Origin: Nitriliruptoria bacterium
GTDB taxonomy: Bacteria; Actinomycetota; Nitriliruptoria; Euzebyales; Egibacteraceae
Direction of reading: 5' to 3'
Assembly (NCBI GenBank): GCA_003553565.1
Contig: PWER01000109.1
Span: forward strand, 1-63,593
DNA: 63,593 bases
The notes under the pieces were generated by a model. The model had not been told where the DNA came from, did not search any database, and saw only the letters and a program-made list of their open reading frames with translations. Positions within the stretch are counted from its first letter, which is position 1. Every line of letters begins with the position of its first letter. Below are positions 8,859 through 18,170 of the stretch, piece after piece. Both the position numbers and the translations under genes were made by a program.

Positions 8859-9752
8859 ATGAGCGACACCACCAGCCACCCCGCCGCTGCGCCCGCTCCC
8901 CACGACGAGTCGCACGCCACGCAGGCCGAGGCACCGCCCCGCGCGCTCGACGCCGACCCGGCCCACGACCCTGGGGATGAGCCAGCCCACGATCCGGCCG
9001 GCGAGCCGCAGCACGCGGGCTACTCGCTGACCGCGCTGGCCGAGCAGGCCGGCGTGCCGGCACGCACCATCCGCCACTACCAGTCCGAGAAGCTGCTGCC
9101 GCCACCGGAGCGCGACGGCCGCACCGCCCGCTACGACGACCGTCACCTCGAGCGCCTCCAGCTCATCGGGCGCCTGCAGGAGCGCGGCTTGAGCCTGAAG
9201 GCGATCCGCGACGTCCTCCGGCGGGTCGAGAAGGGCAAGCTCGACATCGACGACTGGCTGGGCATCGGCGATCAGCTGCGGCGCCCCTGGTCGGAGGACA
9301 CCCCCGAGCTGCTCGACGAGGACCAGCTCGCCGAGCGCCTGGCCGGCCATCACCCCGGCCTCACCAGCGAGCTCGCCGCCCACGGCCTCATCCAGCCCAA
9401 TGACACCCTGCCTCCCACCTACCTCGTGCCCAGCCCGGGGCTGCTGGACGTGGCGCTGCGCCTCGAGGCTGCTGGCATCGACGTGGCCACATCGGCGCAG
9501 GTGCTCGCGCGCGTGGAGAAGCACCTGCGGCGCGCCGCCGAGGACCTGGTCGAGCACGTGGTGGACCGCGCTGGCCAGGGCTTCGGTCAGGATCCTGACG
9601 AGGTGACCACAGCGCTGGCGGCACTGCCCCAGCCGAGCCTCGACGCGGTCCACCTGGTGTTCGGGCGCGAGATGGAGCGCGCCCTGCGCGACCGCTCCGA
9701 GGCGCTCGGCACCGCGCTGGGCAAGCGCCGCGCCAAGCGGGACGACGCGTGA
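8859..9752 (+). CDS. MerR-family transcriptional regulator
   Basis: DNA-binding regulator of 297 residues. After a ~48-residue Pro/His/Ala-rich lead, the MerR winged helix reads YSLTALAEQAGVPARTIRHYQ, then DGRTARYDDRHLERLQLI and LQERGLSLKAIRDVL (about residues 50-120). The C-terminal ~180 residues match no effector domain I recognise and have no cysteine cluster, so it is unlikely to be a metal or redox sensor. ATG 8859 is preferred over GTG 8853 two codons upstream. No Shine-Dalgarno site is present and the start lies about 30 bases after the TTGACA, so the mRNA may be leaderless. Its stop overlaps the start of the haemolysin III gene (GTGA), its probable partner or target. Confidence 0.8.
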   Translation: MSDTTSHPAAAPAPHDESHATQAEAPPRALDADPAHDPGDEPAHDPAGEPQHAGYSLTALAEQAGVPARTIRHYQSEKLLPPPERDGRTARYDDRHLERLQLIGRLQERGLSLKAIRDVLRRVEKGKLDIDDWLGIGDQLRRPWSEDTPELLDEDQLAERLAGHHPGLTSELAAHGLIQPNDTLPPTYLVPSPGLLDVALRLEAAGIDVATSAQVLARVEKHLRRAAEDLVEHVVDRAGQGFGQDPDEVTTALAALPQPSLDAVHLVFGREMERALRDRSEALGTALGKRRAKRDDA

Positions 9753-10498
9753 GCCCCCCAGTCCGCACCACCCGCACCCAGACCCCGACGACCACACCGC
9801 CAGAGGCCGCGCCGTCCGCAGAGGCCACACCGACCCCGGCTCCGGCGCCGTCCCCACCGTCGGCGTCCCAGCGACCGCTGCTGCGCGGCAAGCTGCACGA
9901 GGTCGCCTGCTGGATGAGCCTCGTGGTCGGACCGCTGCTGGTGGCCGCAGCACCCCCCGGAGCGCCGCGCTGGGCAGTGGCGATCTACGCCCTGACCCTG
10001 ACGGGGCTGCTCGGCGTCTCGGCGGTCTATCACCGGATCACCTGGTCACCGGCGCGCCGGGCGCTGCTCCGGCGGCTCGATCACGCCATGATCTTCCTGC
10101 TCATCGCCGGCACCTACACCCCGATCGCGCTGACGCTGGGCACCGGCGCGCAGGTGGCGCTGCTCGCGGCGGTGTGGGCCGGTGCGCTGGCCGGCGTCGG
10201 CTTCCAGCTGGCGTGGCCCACCGCGCCGCGCTGGCTGCAGGCGGTCGTCTACGTGGCGCTGGGCTGGACCGCCGTGGCGGTGCTGCCGGAGCTGTGGCGC
10301 ACCCTGGGCGGCTCGGGAGTGGCCCTGATCGTGGCTGGCGGCGCGCTCTACAGCGTCGGCGCTGCGGTGTACGCCGCCCGGCGACCCGACCCCTGGCCGC
10401 GTGTGTTCGGCTACCACGAGGTGTTCCACGCGCTGGTGCTCGCCGCGGCGGCCTGCCACCTGGCGGCGGTGCGCTGGATGGTCGTGCCGGCCCTGTGA
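9749..10498 (+). CDS. Haemolysin III / YqfA-like membrane protein
   Basis: A 249-residue member of the HlyIII/PAQR superfamily, integral membrane proteins with seven helices. After a ~45-residue Pro/Thr-rich tail, the conserved signatures appear: SAVYHRITW, then RRLDHAMIFLLIAGTYTPI, and near the end GYHEVFHALVLAAAACH. The conserved Ser, His and Asp residues form the metal site of the superfamily. Role in bacteria uncertain (membrane homeostasis is proposed). Translationally coupled to the upstream MerR gene. Confidence 0.85.
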   Translation: MSPPVRTTRTQTPTTTPPEAAPSAEATPTPAPAPSPPSASQRPLLRGKLHEVACWMSLVVGPLLVAAAPPGAPRWAVAIYALTLTGLLGVSAVYHRITWSPARRALLRRLDHAMIFLLIAGTYTPIALTLGTGAQVALLAAVWAGALAGVGFQLAWPTAPRWLQAVVYVALGWTAVAVLPELWRTLGGSGVALIVAGGALYSVGAAVYAARRPDPWPRVFGYHEVFHALVLAAAACHLAAVRWMVVPAL

Positions 10499-10509
10499 GC
10501 CCGCGCCGG

Positions 10510-10543
10510 CAGCGCGCCGGCAGCCTGCGCCGGCAGCGCGCTG
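10510..10543. terminator. Hairpin between convergent genes
   Basis: CAGCGCGCCGGC (10510-10521) pairs with GCCGGCAGCGCGCTG (10529-10543) with a 3-base bulge. The sequence is built from three near-repeats of CGCCGGCAGC. It lies between the ends of the haemolysin III gene and guaB1 and probably stops transcription from both sides. Confidence 0.5.
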
Positions 10544-10545
10544 CG

Positions 10546-12063
<1,518 letters not shown>

Positions 12064-12064
12064 C

Positions 12065-12070
12065 TAGGCT
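12065..12070 (+). promoter_or_regulatory. Candidate -10 element of GNAT-DUF3097 operon
   Basis: TAGGCT, placed so that transcription would start near 12077, giving a ~46-base leader before GTG 12123 and its AGGAG site. Confidence 0.4.
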
Positions 12071-12122
12071 TGCCCCTGCGATGGTCGACGAGCATGGGAC
12101 CGGTGCCGGACAGGAGCCAGGC

Positions 12123-12830
12123 GTGATCCCCGAACCCCACGAGGTCGTCCTGCGGGACGGGACCCGCGCGTGGCTGCGCCCGATCTCCCCTGACGACAAG
12201 GACCGCCTCCAGCGGGGCCTGCGCGAGCTCTCCCCCGAGGGGCGGTACGCGCGCTTCCACACCGCGATGGAGCGGCTGTCCGACGGCGAGCTGGCCTACC
12301 TGACCGAGGTCGACCACGCCGATCACGCCGCCTGGGTGGCGCTCGACCAGGACGCACCCGACGAGCCGGGCATGGGGGTGGGCCGCTACGTGCGCCTGAC
12401 CGGCGAGCCCCACGTCGCCGAGGCAGCCATCACCGTGGTCGACCGCTATCAGGGGCTGGGCCTCGGGCGCCTCCTGCTCGAGCTGCTCGCCCGCCACGCC
12501 CGCGCCCACGGGATCACCACGTTCCGCAACTACGTGCTGGCCTCCAACCGCGGCATGATCGCCCTGCTGCAGCGCTACGGCGCCCAACGCGTCGACGACG
12601 ATGACGAGGACGGCGTCTACTGGCTCGACATGCGCCTGCCCGGCGCCGATGCCGACCTCGAGGGCACCTCGGTCGAGCAGCTGCTGCGCCAGGTGGCCAG
12701 CGGCTCGGTGCGCACCCGTGGTCTCAAGAGCGTGCCCTGGCGCGACCGGCGCGACGAGGCCGAGCCGCCGGCCGACCAGCGCGACTGGCCCGAGGAGGAC
12801 GGCACCGCCGACGCGGCCTCGGACCGCTGA
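12123..12830 (+). CDS. GNAT-family N-acetyltransferase
   Basis: Acetyltransferase of 235 residues. RDGTRAWLRPISPDDKDRL at the N-terminus is typical of the GNAT domain found in Pat-like protein acetyltransferases. Motif A, for acetyl-CoA, is DRYQGLGLGRLLLELLARHA; then FRNYVLASNRGMIALLQRYG. A charged ~60-residue tail follows the domain. I chose GTG 12123, with AGGAG six bases before it, over ATG 12081 or 11988, which lack a ribosome site; 11988 would also abut the divergent guaB1 start. Its stop overlaps the DUF3097 ATG by one base. Confidence 0.8.
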   Translation: MIPEPHEVVLRDGTRAWLRPISPDDKDRLQRGLRELSPEGRYARFHTAMERLSDGELAYLTEVDHADHAAWVALDQDAPDEPGMGVGRYVRLTGEPHVAEAAITVVDRYQGLGLGRLLLELLARHARAHGITTFRNYVLASNRGMIALLQRYGAQRVDDDDEDGVYWLDMRLPGADADLEGTSVEQLLRQVASGSVRTRGLKSVPWRDRRDEAEPPADQRDWPEEDGTADAASDR

Positions 12831-13651
12831 TGCCCTGGCAGCCCCGGCCACTGGGCCGAACCCGGCCGCGCCCGGCACCGGAGGTCGCCGCGACGCCGGG
12901 GACCATCGCCGAGCACCGCGCCAGCGGCGTGTCCGGGGAGGTGGTGCGCCTCGAGGCCGGCGCGGTGGTGCTGCGCGACTGGCGCGGTCGCGAGCGAGCG
13001 TTCCCGCTGCGGCCGGGCGCCTTCCTGGTCGAGGGGCAGCCGGTGACGCTGGTGGCGCCCGCCCGCGCCGGCGCCCCCACGGATCGCGCTGCGGCGCGCG
13101 GCACGTGGACGCCCTCGGGTGCGCGCGCGGCCCCGAACCAGGCAGCCAAGGTGGCACGCCCCCACCGGATCTTCGTGGAGGGCACCCATGACGCCGAGCT
13201 GCTGGAGAAGGTCTGGGGCGCGGAGCTGCGCGAGGCCGCGATCGTGGTGGAGCCGCTGGGCGGAGCCGACGACCTCGACGCTGCTGTGGCGGCCTTCGGC
13301 CCCGCGCCCGACCGCCGTCTGGGGGTGCTGCTGGACCACCTGGTGCCCGGCACCAAGGAGCAGCGCCTCGCCGAGCGCGTGCGCCAGCCCCACGTGCTGG
13401 TGACCGGCCACCCCTTCGTGGACGTGTGGCAGGGCGTGCGCCCCGCGGTGGCAGGGCTGCGGACGTGGCCGGAGGTGCCACGCGGCCAGGACTGGAAGAC
13501 CGGCATCTGCGCCGCACTCGGCGAGCCCGAGCCGGCGCGGCTGTGGCGCCGGCTGTTGGGCTCGGTGCGCTCCTACGCCGACCTGGAGCGCGACCTGGTC
13601 GGCGCGGTGGAGCGGCTGCTCGACTTCCTCGTGGCTGCCGACGAGGAGTAG
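12830..13651 (+). CDS. DUF3097 family protein, possibly Toprim-like
   Basis: A 273-residue protein of the actinobacterial DUF3097 family; function unknown. The N-terminal ~90 residues form a small beta-rich part (SGVSGEVVRLEAGAVVLRDW). The conserved core is RIFVEGTHDAELLEKVWG (about residues 112-129), GVLLDHLVPGTKEQR and VTGHPFVDVWQGVRP. The EGxxD block followed by a D...PG..E block is reminiscent of Toprim nucleases such as RNase M5, although the second Asp of the DxD motif is Leu here. The start codon overlaps the GNAT stop (TGATG), so the two are coupled. Confidence 0.75.
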   Translation: MPWQPRPLGRTRPRPAPEVAATPGTIAEHRASGVSGEVVRLEAGAVVLRDWRGRERAFPLRPGAFLVEGQPVTLVAPARAGAPTDRAAARGTWTPSGARAAPNQAAKVARPHRIFVEGTHDAELLEKVWGAELREAAIVVEPLGGADDLDAAVAAFGPAPDRRLGVLLDHLVPGTKEQRLAERVRQPHVLVTGHPFVDVWQGVRPAVAGLRTWPEVPRGQDWKTGICAALGEPEPARLWRRLLGSVRSYADLERDLVGAVERLLDFLVAADEE

Positions 13652-13654
13652 GGC

Positions 13655-14452
13655 CTACTCGCGCTGCAGCAGCGCCAGCAGGCGCAGCAGCTCGATGTAG
13701 AGCCAGATCAGCGTGGTGGTGAGCGCGAACGCCCCGTACCACTCCATCTGCTTGCCGGCGGTGCCCGACAGCTGCTCGATGAGATCGAAGTCGAGGATCA
13801 GCATCAGCGAGGCCACCGCGATGAACGCCACGCTCAGCAGGATCGGCAGCATCCCGCCGCCCCAGATGAGGGTCATCGGCGAGCCGAACCAGGACATCAC
13901 GATGTTGACGAGGTAGAACCCGGCGATGGCGATGGTGGCGGTCACCACCACCTTGCGCAGGCGCGGCGTGGCGCGGATCATCCCGGTGCGGTAGGCCAGC
14001 AGCATGCTGCCGCTCACCGCGAACGTCGCCAGCGCGGCCTGGGTGGGCAGCATCGTGAGCTCGGCGCCCACCATCGTCTGCAGCGCGAGCGTGAGCACGC
14101 CGATGAACCCACCGGCGATGACCGCGTAGATCGGGCCAGTGAACCGGGCCAGGTGGGGCTTGAAGCCGGTGAGCACGCCCACGGCGATCAGCGGGAAGAA
14201 CGCGAAGCCGGCGAAGGGCACGCCGACCGGCTCGCCACCGGCCCACACCCAGACCGCCACCGTGGTCGCCGCGGTCAGCGCGAGCAGCAGCACCGTCTTG
14301 TAGACCGTCCCCTCGACGGTCATGCGGTCGCGCGCGAGCTCGCCGGCGAGCTCCTGGAAGCGAGCGTCGACCTCCTGTCCGTCCAGGTCCGGGCCCTGGG
14401 TGCGCGCGCCCCTGGTGGCGCGCTTCAGCGCGGGGTTGCGGCTCTCGAGCAT
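13655..14452 (-). CDS. Bax inhibitor-1/YccA family membrane protein
   Basis: Integral membrane protein of 265 residues with seven hydrophobic helices after a ~50-residue cytoplasmic lead. GPIYAVIAGGFIG and the late DFDLIEQ segment are typical of the BI-1/YccA family; the acidic pair in the last helices is implicated in pH-sensitive calcium leak in characterised members. The start at ATG 14450-14452 has GAGGTG just upstream; the longer open frame above it is not supported. It ends only 3 bases from the converging DUF3097 gene, with no obvious terminator. Confidence 0.85.
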   Translation of the reverse strand: MLESRNPALKRATRGARTQGPDLDGQEVDARFQELAGELARDRMTVEGTVYKTVLLLALTAATTVAVWVWAGGEPVGVPFAGFAFFPLIAVGVLTGFKPHLARFTGPIYAVIAGGFIGVLTLALQTMVGAELTMLPTQAALATFAVSGSMLLAYRTGMIRATPRLRKVVVTATIAIAGFYLVNIVMSWFGSPMTLIWGGGMLPILLSVAFIAVASLMLILDFDLIEQLSGTAGKQMEWYGAFALTTTLIWLYIELLRLLALLQRE

Positions 14453-14599
14453 CGCACCTCGTCCTCGTCGTCGGATGTGGCCCGCAGGCGACATGACCTG
14501 CCTCGCTCCCCAGTATCGCATCCTCGCCGCGGCGGGCCACGCTGCGCGGGGTGATCCTTGCCCGGTGGCGCTTGCGCCTGCCGCGGCAGCGCGCACCTC

Positions 14600-14605
14600 T
14601 AGGCT
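14600..14605 (+). promoter_or_regulatory. Candidate -10 element of the SGNH hydrolase gene
   Basis: TAGGCT, 43 bases before the ATG, in the divergent gap shared with the Bax inhibitor-1 gene. Identical to the hexamer at 12065-12070. Confidence 0.4.
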
Positions 14606-14648
14606 CGAGCCCACACGGGAGCGCGGAGCAGCGAGGAGCGAGGCGTCG

Positions 14649-15422
14649 ATGGCGTGGAGCCGGTTCGTGGCGATCGGCGACAGCACCGTGGAGGGCCTGG
14701 AGGACCCTGACGGTCACGGCGGCTACCGCGGATGGGCTGATCGCCTCGCCGAGCACCTGGCGGCCGCCCAGGGCTCGGTGTCCTACGCCAACCTCGCGGT
14801 GCGGGGGCGCAAGGCCCACCAGGTGCGCACCGAGCAGCTGCCCGCCGCGCTGGCGCTCGAGCCCGACCTGGTCGCTGCCGTGGCCGGCGTCAACGACCTG
14901 CTGCGACCCCGTCTCGAGCTCCAGCCGCTGCTGGACCACCTGGAGGCGATCGCGCTCGCGCTGCGCGCTGCCGGCGCCACCGTGGTCACCTTCACCCAGC
15001 CGGGCCCCGTTGCCGGCGCGCCGCTGCTGCGCGGGCTGCGCCGCCGCCTGGACGCCTACAACGCGGGGCTGCGCACGGTCGCCGCACGCGCCGACGTGCG
15101 CCTGCTGGACCTCGCCGCCTCGCCGGTGGGATCCGATGCCCGCCTGTGGCACGTGGACCGGCTGCACGCCAACAGCTTGGGGCACGCCCGCGTCGCCGCG
15201 GGCCTCGCCGCGCTGCTCGCGCTGCCCGGCTGGGACGGGCGGTGGGCCGAGCCGCTGCCACCGCAGCCACGCCCCTCGGCCGTCCAGCGCACAGCGACCG
15301 AGGCGCGCTGGGTCGCGGACTTCGTCGTGCCCTTCGCGACGCGACGCCTGCGCGGGCGCTCCTCCGGCGACGGCCGCGGCCCCAAGCTGCCGACGCCGGT
15401 GCGCTGCACCGCATCGGCCTGA
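14649..15422 (+). CDS. SGNH/GDSL-family hydrolase
   Basis: A 257-residue esterase-like protein. The SGNH blocks are present: VAIGDSTVEGL with the nucleophilic Ser (about residue 12), AVRGRKAH (block II Gly), GVNDLLRP (block III Asn) and DRLHANSLGH with the catalytic Asp and His (about residue 175). No signal peptide is seen, so it is probably cytoplasmic. The last ~70 residues are a basic tail. The start is ATG 14649, with purine-rich GAGGAG upstream. Substrate unknown; acyl ester or acetyl-sugar esterase would be typical. Confidence 0.85.
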   Translation: MAWSRFVAIGDSTVEGLEDPDGHGGYRGWADRLAEHLAAAQGSVSYANLAVRGRKAHQVRTEQLPAALALEPDLVAAVAGVNDLLRPRLELQPLLDHLEAIALALRAAGATVVTFTQPGPVAGAPLLRGLRRRLDAYNAGLRTVAARADVRLLDLAASPVGSDARLWHVDRLHANSLGHARVAAGLAALLALPGWDGRWAEPLPPQPRPSAVQRTATEARWVADFVVPFATRRLRGRSSGDGRGPKLPTPVRCTASA

Positions 15423-15485
15423 CGCGGCCGGGCCGAGCGCCCGGCGCGCTGCCGCGGCCCGACGCGATCTGGCAGGCTCTGGCGC

Positions 15486-15965
15486 ATGGAGCTCCACCCC
15501 GCGCTCGCGCCTGTGTCCGCCCTCGTCGGCACCTGGCGTGGCTCCGGCCACGGCGAGTACCCGACGATCGATCCGTTCGACTACGGCGAGGAGGTCACGT
15601 TCTCCCATGTCGGCAAGCCGTTCCTGAGCTACGCCCAGCGCACCTGGGATCCGCAGGACGGCACCCCGATGCACAGCGAGCTCGGCTACCTGCGCGCGGT
15701 CGGCGACGACCGGTTCGAGCTCGTGCTCGCCCAGCCCTCGGGGGTCACCGAGTCCCTGGTCGGCCACGCTCGGGACGGGGAGCTGCGCCTGGTGACCCAG
15801 GCGGTGATCACCACGCCGACGGCCAAGCGGGTCGATGCCGTCGAGCGCGACCTGACCGTCAGCGAGGACGCCGACGGCGCGACGCTGCGCTACGCGCTGC
15901 GGATGGCCGCCGTCGGCGAGCCGATGACCCACCACCTCGCAGCCGAGCTGCGCCGCACCGGCTGA
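15486..15965 (+). CDS. Nitrobindin-like heme-binding beta-barrel (FABP family)
   Basis: A 159-residue protein of the nitrobindin/THAP4-like family: a ten-stranded barrel that binds ferric heme; characterised members isomerise peroxynitrite. Family marks are GTWRGSGHGEYP near residue 16 and the C-terminal HHLAAELRR, whose His is the probable heme ligand. YLRAVGDDRFELVLAQPSG is also typical. The ATG follows a CAGGCT hexamer by 7 bases with no Shine-Dalgarno site, so the mRNA may be leaderless. Confidence 0.85.
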   Translation: MELHPALAPVSALVGTWRGSGHGEYPTIDPFDYGEEVTFSHVGKPFLSYAQRTWDPQDGTPMHSELGYLRAVGDDRFELVLAQPSGVTESLVGHARDGELRLVTQAVITTPTAKRVDAVERDLTVSEDADGATLRYALRMAAVGEPMTHHLAAELRRTG

Positions 15966-16015
15966 AGCGGCGCGGACCGCGCCGTCCGAGCCGGTGAGCG
16001 TCCACGCCCGCCGGG

Positions 16016-16021
16016 TACCGT
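16016..16021 (+). promoter_or_regulatory. Candidate -10 element of azlCD, leaderless
   Basis: TACCGT ends 7 bases before ATG 16029. That is the spacing expected if the A of the start codon is itself the transcription start. Confidence 0.4.
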
Positions 16022-16028
16022 GCGCGGC

Positions 16029-16694
16029 ATGGACCAGGTCGAGGCGACGGGACGCGCGGGCGCACGCACGGCGGTGCCGCTGGGAGTGGCGGTGGCGCTG
16101 TTCGGCGTCGCCTTCGGCGTGCTGGCCCTGGAGGCCGGGCTGACGCCGGCGGCGGCGGTGGCGATGAGCGCCACGACGTTCGCCGGCAGCGCCCAGCTCG
16201 CATCGGTGGCGGTCGTGGACGCCGGCGGCGGGCTGGCCGCTGCGATCAGCGCCGCGGCCCTGCTCAACAGTCGGTACCTGCCGATGGGGGTGTCGGTCGC
16301 GCCGGTCGCCTGGGGCGGCCCGGTCGCGCGCCTGCTCGGCGCACAGCTCATGATCGACGAGTCGTGGGCCCTGGCGCACACTCGGGACGGTCTGGCGTGG
16401 TCGCGCCTGCTCGGCGCGGGAGCGCTGCTCTACCTGGCGTGGGTGCTGGGCACGGCGATGGGCGTGCTCGCCGGGCAGGCCCTGGCGGATCCCGCGGCGC
16501 TCGGGCTCGACGCGGCGTTCCCGGCGCTGTTCCTCGGCCTGCTGTGGCCCTGGCTGCGGCACCGGCGCACCGCGGCGGTGGCGACGCTGGCCGGCGGGCT
16601 GGCGCTGGCGCTCACCCCGGTGCTGCCCACCGGCTTGCCGCTGCTCGCGGCCGGGGGCGTGGCGCTGCTCGGCCTGCTGGGGGCGCGACGATGA
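16029..16694 (+). CDS. azlC: AzlC family branched-chain amino acid exporter, large subunit
   Basis: Large membrane subunit of the AzlCD export pump, known for branched-chain amino acids and their analogues. The 221-residue protein begins with the conserved VPLGVAVALFGVAFGVLA helix, then MSATTFAGSAQLA and LLNSRYLPMGVSVAP, all hallmarks of AzlC. About six hydrophobic segments follow. ATG 16029 is used rather than GTG 16020, which falls inside the -10 hexamer. The stop overlaps the azlD start (ATGA), giving a coupled two-gene unit. Confidence 0.9.
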   Translation: MDQVEATGRAGARTAVPLGVAVALFGVAFGVLALEAGLTPAAAVAMSATTFAGSAQLASVAVVDAGGGLAAAISAAALLNSRYLPMGVSVAPVAWGGPVARLLGAQLMIDESWALAHTRDGLAWSRLLGAGALLYLAWVLGTAMGVLAGQALADPAALGLDAAFPALFLGLLWPWLRHRRTAAVATLAGGLALALTPVLPTGLPLLAAGGVALLGLLGARR

Positions 16695-16999
16695 CCGGCT
16701 GGCTGCTCGTGCTCGGCGTGGGCCTGGTCACCGTAGTGCTCAAGGGCGCGGGACCGCTGCTGCTGGGCGGCAGGCGGCTGCCGCGCGCGGCCGAGGCCGT
16801 GCTGGCCCTGCTCGCGCCGGCGCTGCTCGCCGCGCTCCTGATCACCCAGACCCTGACCAGCGACGGCGCGATCGTCCTCGATGCCCGCGCAGCGGGTGTG
16901 GCCGCCGCGGCCATCGCGCTCGTCCTGCGCGCCCCGCTGCTCGCCGCGGTGCTCGTGGCGGCGGCCGTGACGGCGCTGCTGCGCGCCCTGGGCGCGTGA
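16691..16999 (+). CDS. azlD: AzlD family branched-chain amino acid exporter, small subunit
   Basis: A 102-residue partner of AzlC with about four hydrophobic helices (GWLLVLGVGLVTVVLKGAGP, then LLAPALLAALLITQ and a long C-terminal pair). Length and the VLKGAGPLLLGGRRLP loop fit AzlD. It is coupled to azlC by a 4-base overlap and followed by a strong terminator. Confidence 0.88.
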   Translation: MTGWLLVLGVGLVTVVLKGAGPLLLGGRRLPRAAEAVLALLAPALLAALLITQTLTSDGAIVLDARAAGVAAAAIALVLRAPLLAAVLVAAAVTALLRALGA

Positions 17000-17082
17000 G
17001 CCTGCCGCGAGCCGCGCTGCGCCGGCGCCGGGGCCGGGCCCGAGGCGGGCCGGGGCCGCAGACACCGACCCCCGACACGACG

Positions 17083-17106
17083 AAGGCCCCGCCGCGGCGG
17101 GGCCTT
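17083..17106. terminator. Strong bidirectional terminator azlD / cold-shock gene
   Basis: Perfect inverted repeat AAGGCCCCGCC (17083-17093) / GGCGGGGCCTT (17096-17106). The A/T pairs at the foot of the stem give a short T run on both strands, so it can serve azlD and the converging cold-shock gene. Confidence 0.8.
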
Positions 17107-17123
17107 CATCATGACGTGGGATG

Positions 17124-17327
17124 TCAGACCGGCTGGACGTTGCTGGCTTGCGGGCCCTTCTGACCCTGGGTGACCTCGAAGGAGACCCGCTGGCCGTCCT
17201 CCAGGGTCTTGTAGCCCTGCATCTGGATTGCGGAGAAGTGGACGAACAGGTCCTCACCGCCACCCTCTTGAGCGATGAACCCATAGCCCTTGTCGGCGTT
17301 GAACCACTTCACGGTGCCTTCTGGCAT
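17124..17327 (-). CDS. cspA: Cold-shock protein (CspA family)
   Basis: A 67-residue OB-fold RNA chaperone. RNP1 is KGYGFIAQ and RNP2 is DLFVHFSAI, after the [16 protein letters not shown] start. The true start is ATG 17325-17327 with AGGAAG upstream; the open frame continues 50 codons further but has no cold-shock homology. A leader of about 80 bases is implied by the -10 candidate at 17415-17420, as usual for cold-shock genes. Confidence 0.97.
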   Translation of the reverse strand: MPEGTVKWFNADKGYGFIAQEGGGEDLFVHFSAIQMQGYKTLEDGQRVSFEVTQGQKGPQASNVQPV

Positions 17328-17414
17328 GTTGCTTCCTCTCGCGATCGCGCGCCCAGCCGGTGGCTGCCTAGGTACGGCATGCCGAGACGACTCGACAGGG
17401 CGCGTGAGAAGGTC

Positions 17415-17420
17415 AGTGTA
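17415..17420 (-). promoter_or_regulatory. Candidate -10 element of the cold-shock gene
   Basis: TACACT on the minus strand, 87 bases before the start codon. The same hexamer precedes lipA and the iscA-like gene. Confidence 0.45.
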
Positions 17421-17504
17421 CCGGATCGCCCCGCTGCTGGCACGGCTCGTTGCAGCGCGGCACCTGACCGCCCTCACGAGGCGCCGGGGCGACCCCCGTG
17501 CCGG

Positions 17505-17945
17505 CTAGGTCCGGGCGCCGCGCACCACGATCACCGGGCCCTGGGCGTGGTGGAGCACGTGCTGGCTCACCGACCCCAGCAGCAGCCCCGAGAAGCCGCC
17601 GAGGCCGCGCGAGCCCACCACGATGGTGTCTTGGGGCCCAGCCGTCTCCAGCAGGGCTCGGGCAGGCTGGCGCTCCGGCACGGTCACGTGGCGCACCTGC
17701 ACCCCTTCGAGCAGCGCCGCGTTGTCGTCGGCGAGCTCGGCGAGCCGCCGCCCGGCGCTGCGCTGGGCCTCGCGGTCCATGGTCTCCTCGTCCGATCCCG
17801 CGGTGGCCAGCGGGCTCTGCCAGCTCGGCGGGACGTAGGAGTACACGAGGACGAGATCGGTCTCACGGCGACGCGCCTCACCCGCAGCCCAGCGCAGCGC
17901 CTCCAGCGAGGTGTCCGAGCCGTCGAGCCCCACGATGATGCTCAC
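17505..17945 (-). CDS. Universal stress protein (UspA family)
   Basis: A single-domain 146-residue Usp. SIIVGLDGSDTSLEALRWA opens the alpha/beta fold. The ATP-binding type signature G-x2-G-x9-G-S is present in GSRGLGGFSGLLLGSVSQHV, and VIVV is the last strand. The start is GTG 17943-17945, preceded by a GGAGG site; an upstream ATG would add nine basic residues without a ribosome site. It stands alone, 225 bases from sodN. Confidence 0.92.
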   Translation of the reverse strand: MSIIVGLDGSDTSLEALRWAAGEARRRETDLVLVYSYVPPSWQSPLATAGSDEETMDREAQRSAGRRLAELADDNAALLEGVQVRHVTVPERQPARALLETAGPQDTIVVGSRGLGGFSGLLLGSVSQHVLHHAQGPVIVVRGART

Positions 17946-18116
17946 GCCGTCCTCCTTCGCGCGGCGTCGCACCGGGGGCGACGCGCCTGCCTGACGGCGG
18001 GCATCGTCCTCGATCGCGCAGGGCGCGACAAGGGGCGCCAGCGCCAGGGCTCGTCGGACGGTCGACGTGAGGGGCCGCTGGCACGCGCCGAGGCGCGCTC
18101 GCCCCCCGACAGACGA

Positions 18117-18148
18117 GGGCGCCGCCGGCCTCGCGGTCGGCGGCGCCC
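18117..18148 (-). terminator. Terminator of sodN
   Basis: Perfect 11-bp stem GGGCGCCGCCG (18117-18127) / CGGCGGCGCCC (18138-18148) with a 10-base loop, 22 bases beyond the sodN stop. The rest of the 17946-18170 gap holds nothing I recognise. Confidence 0.7.
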
Positions 18149-18170
18149 CAGCTGACCTGCCCCGTGCGGC

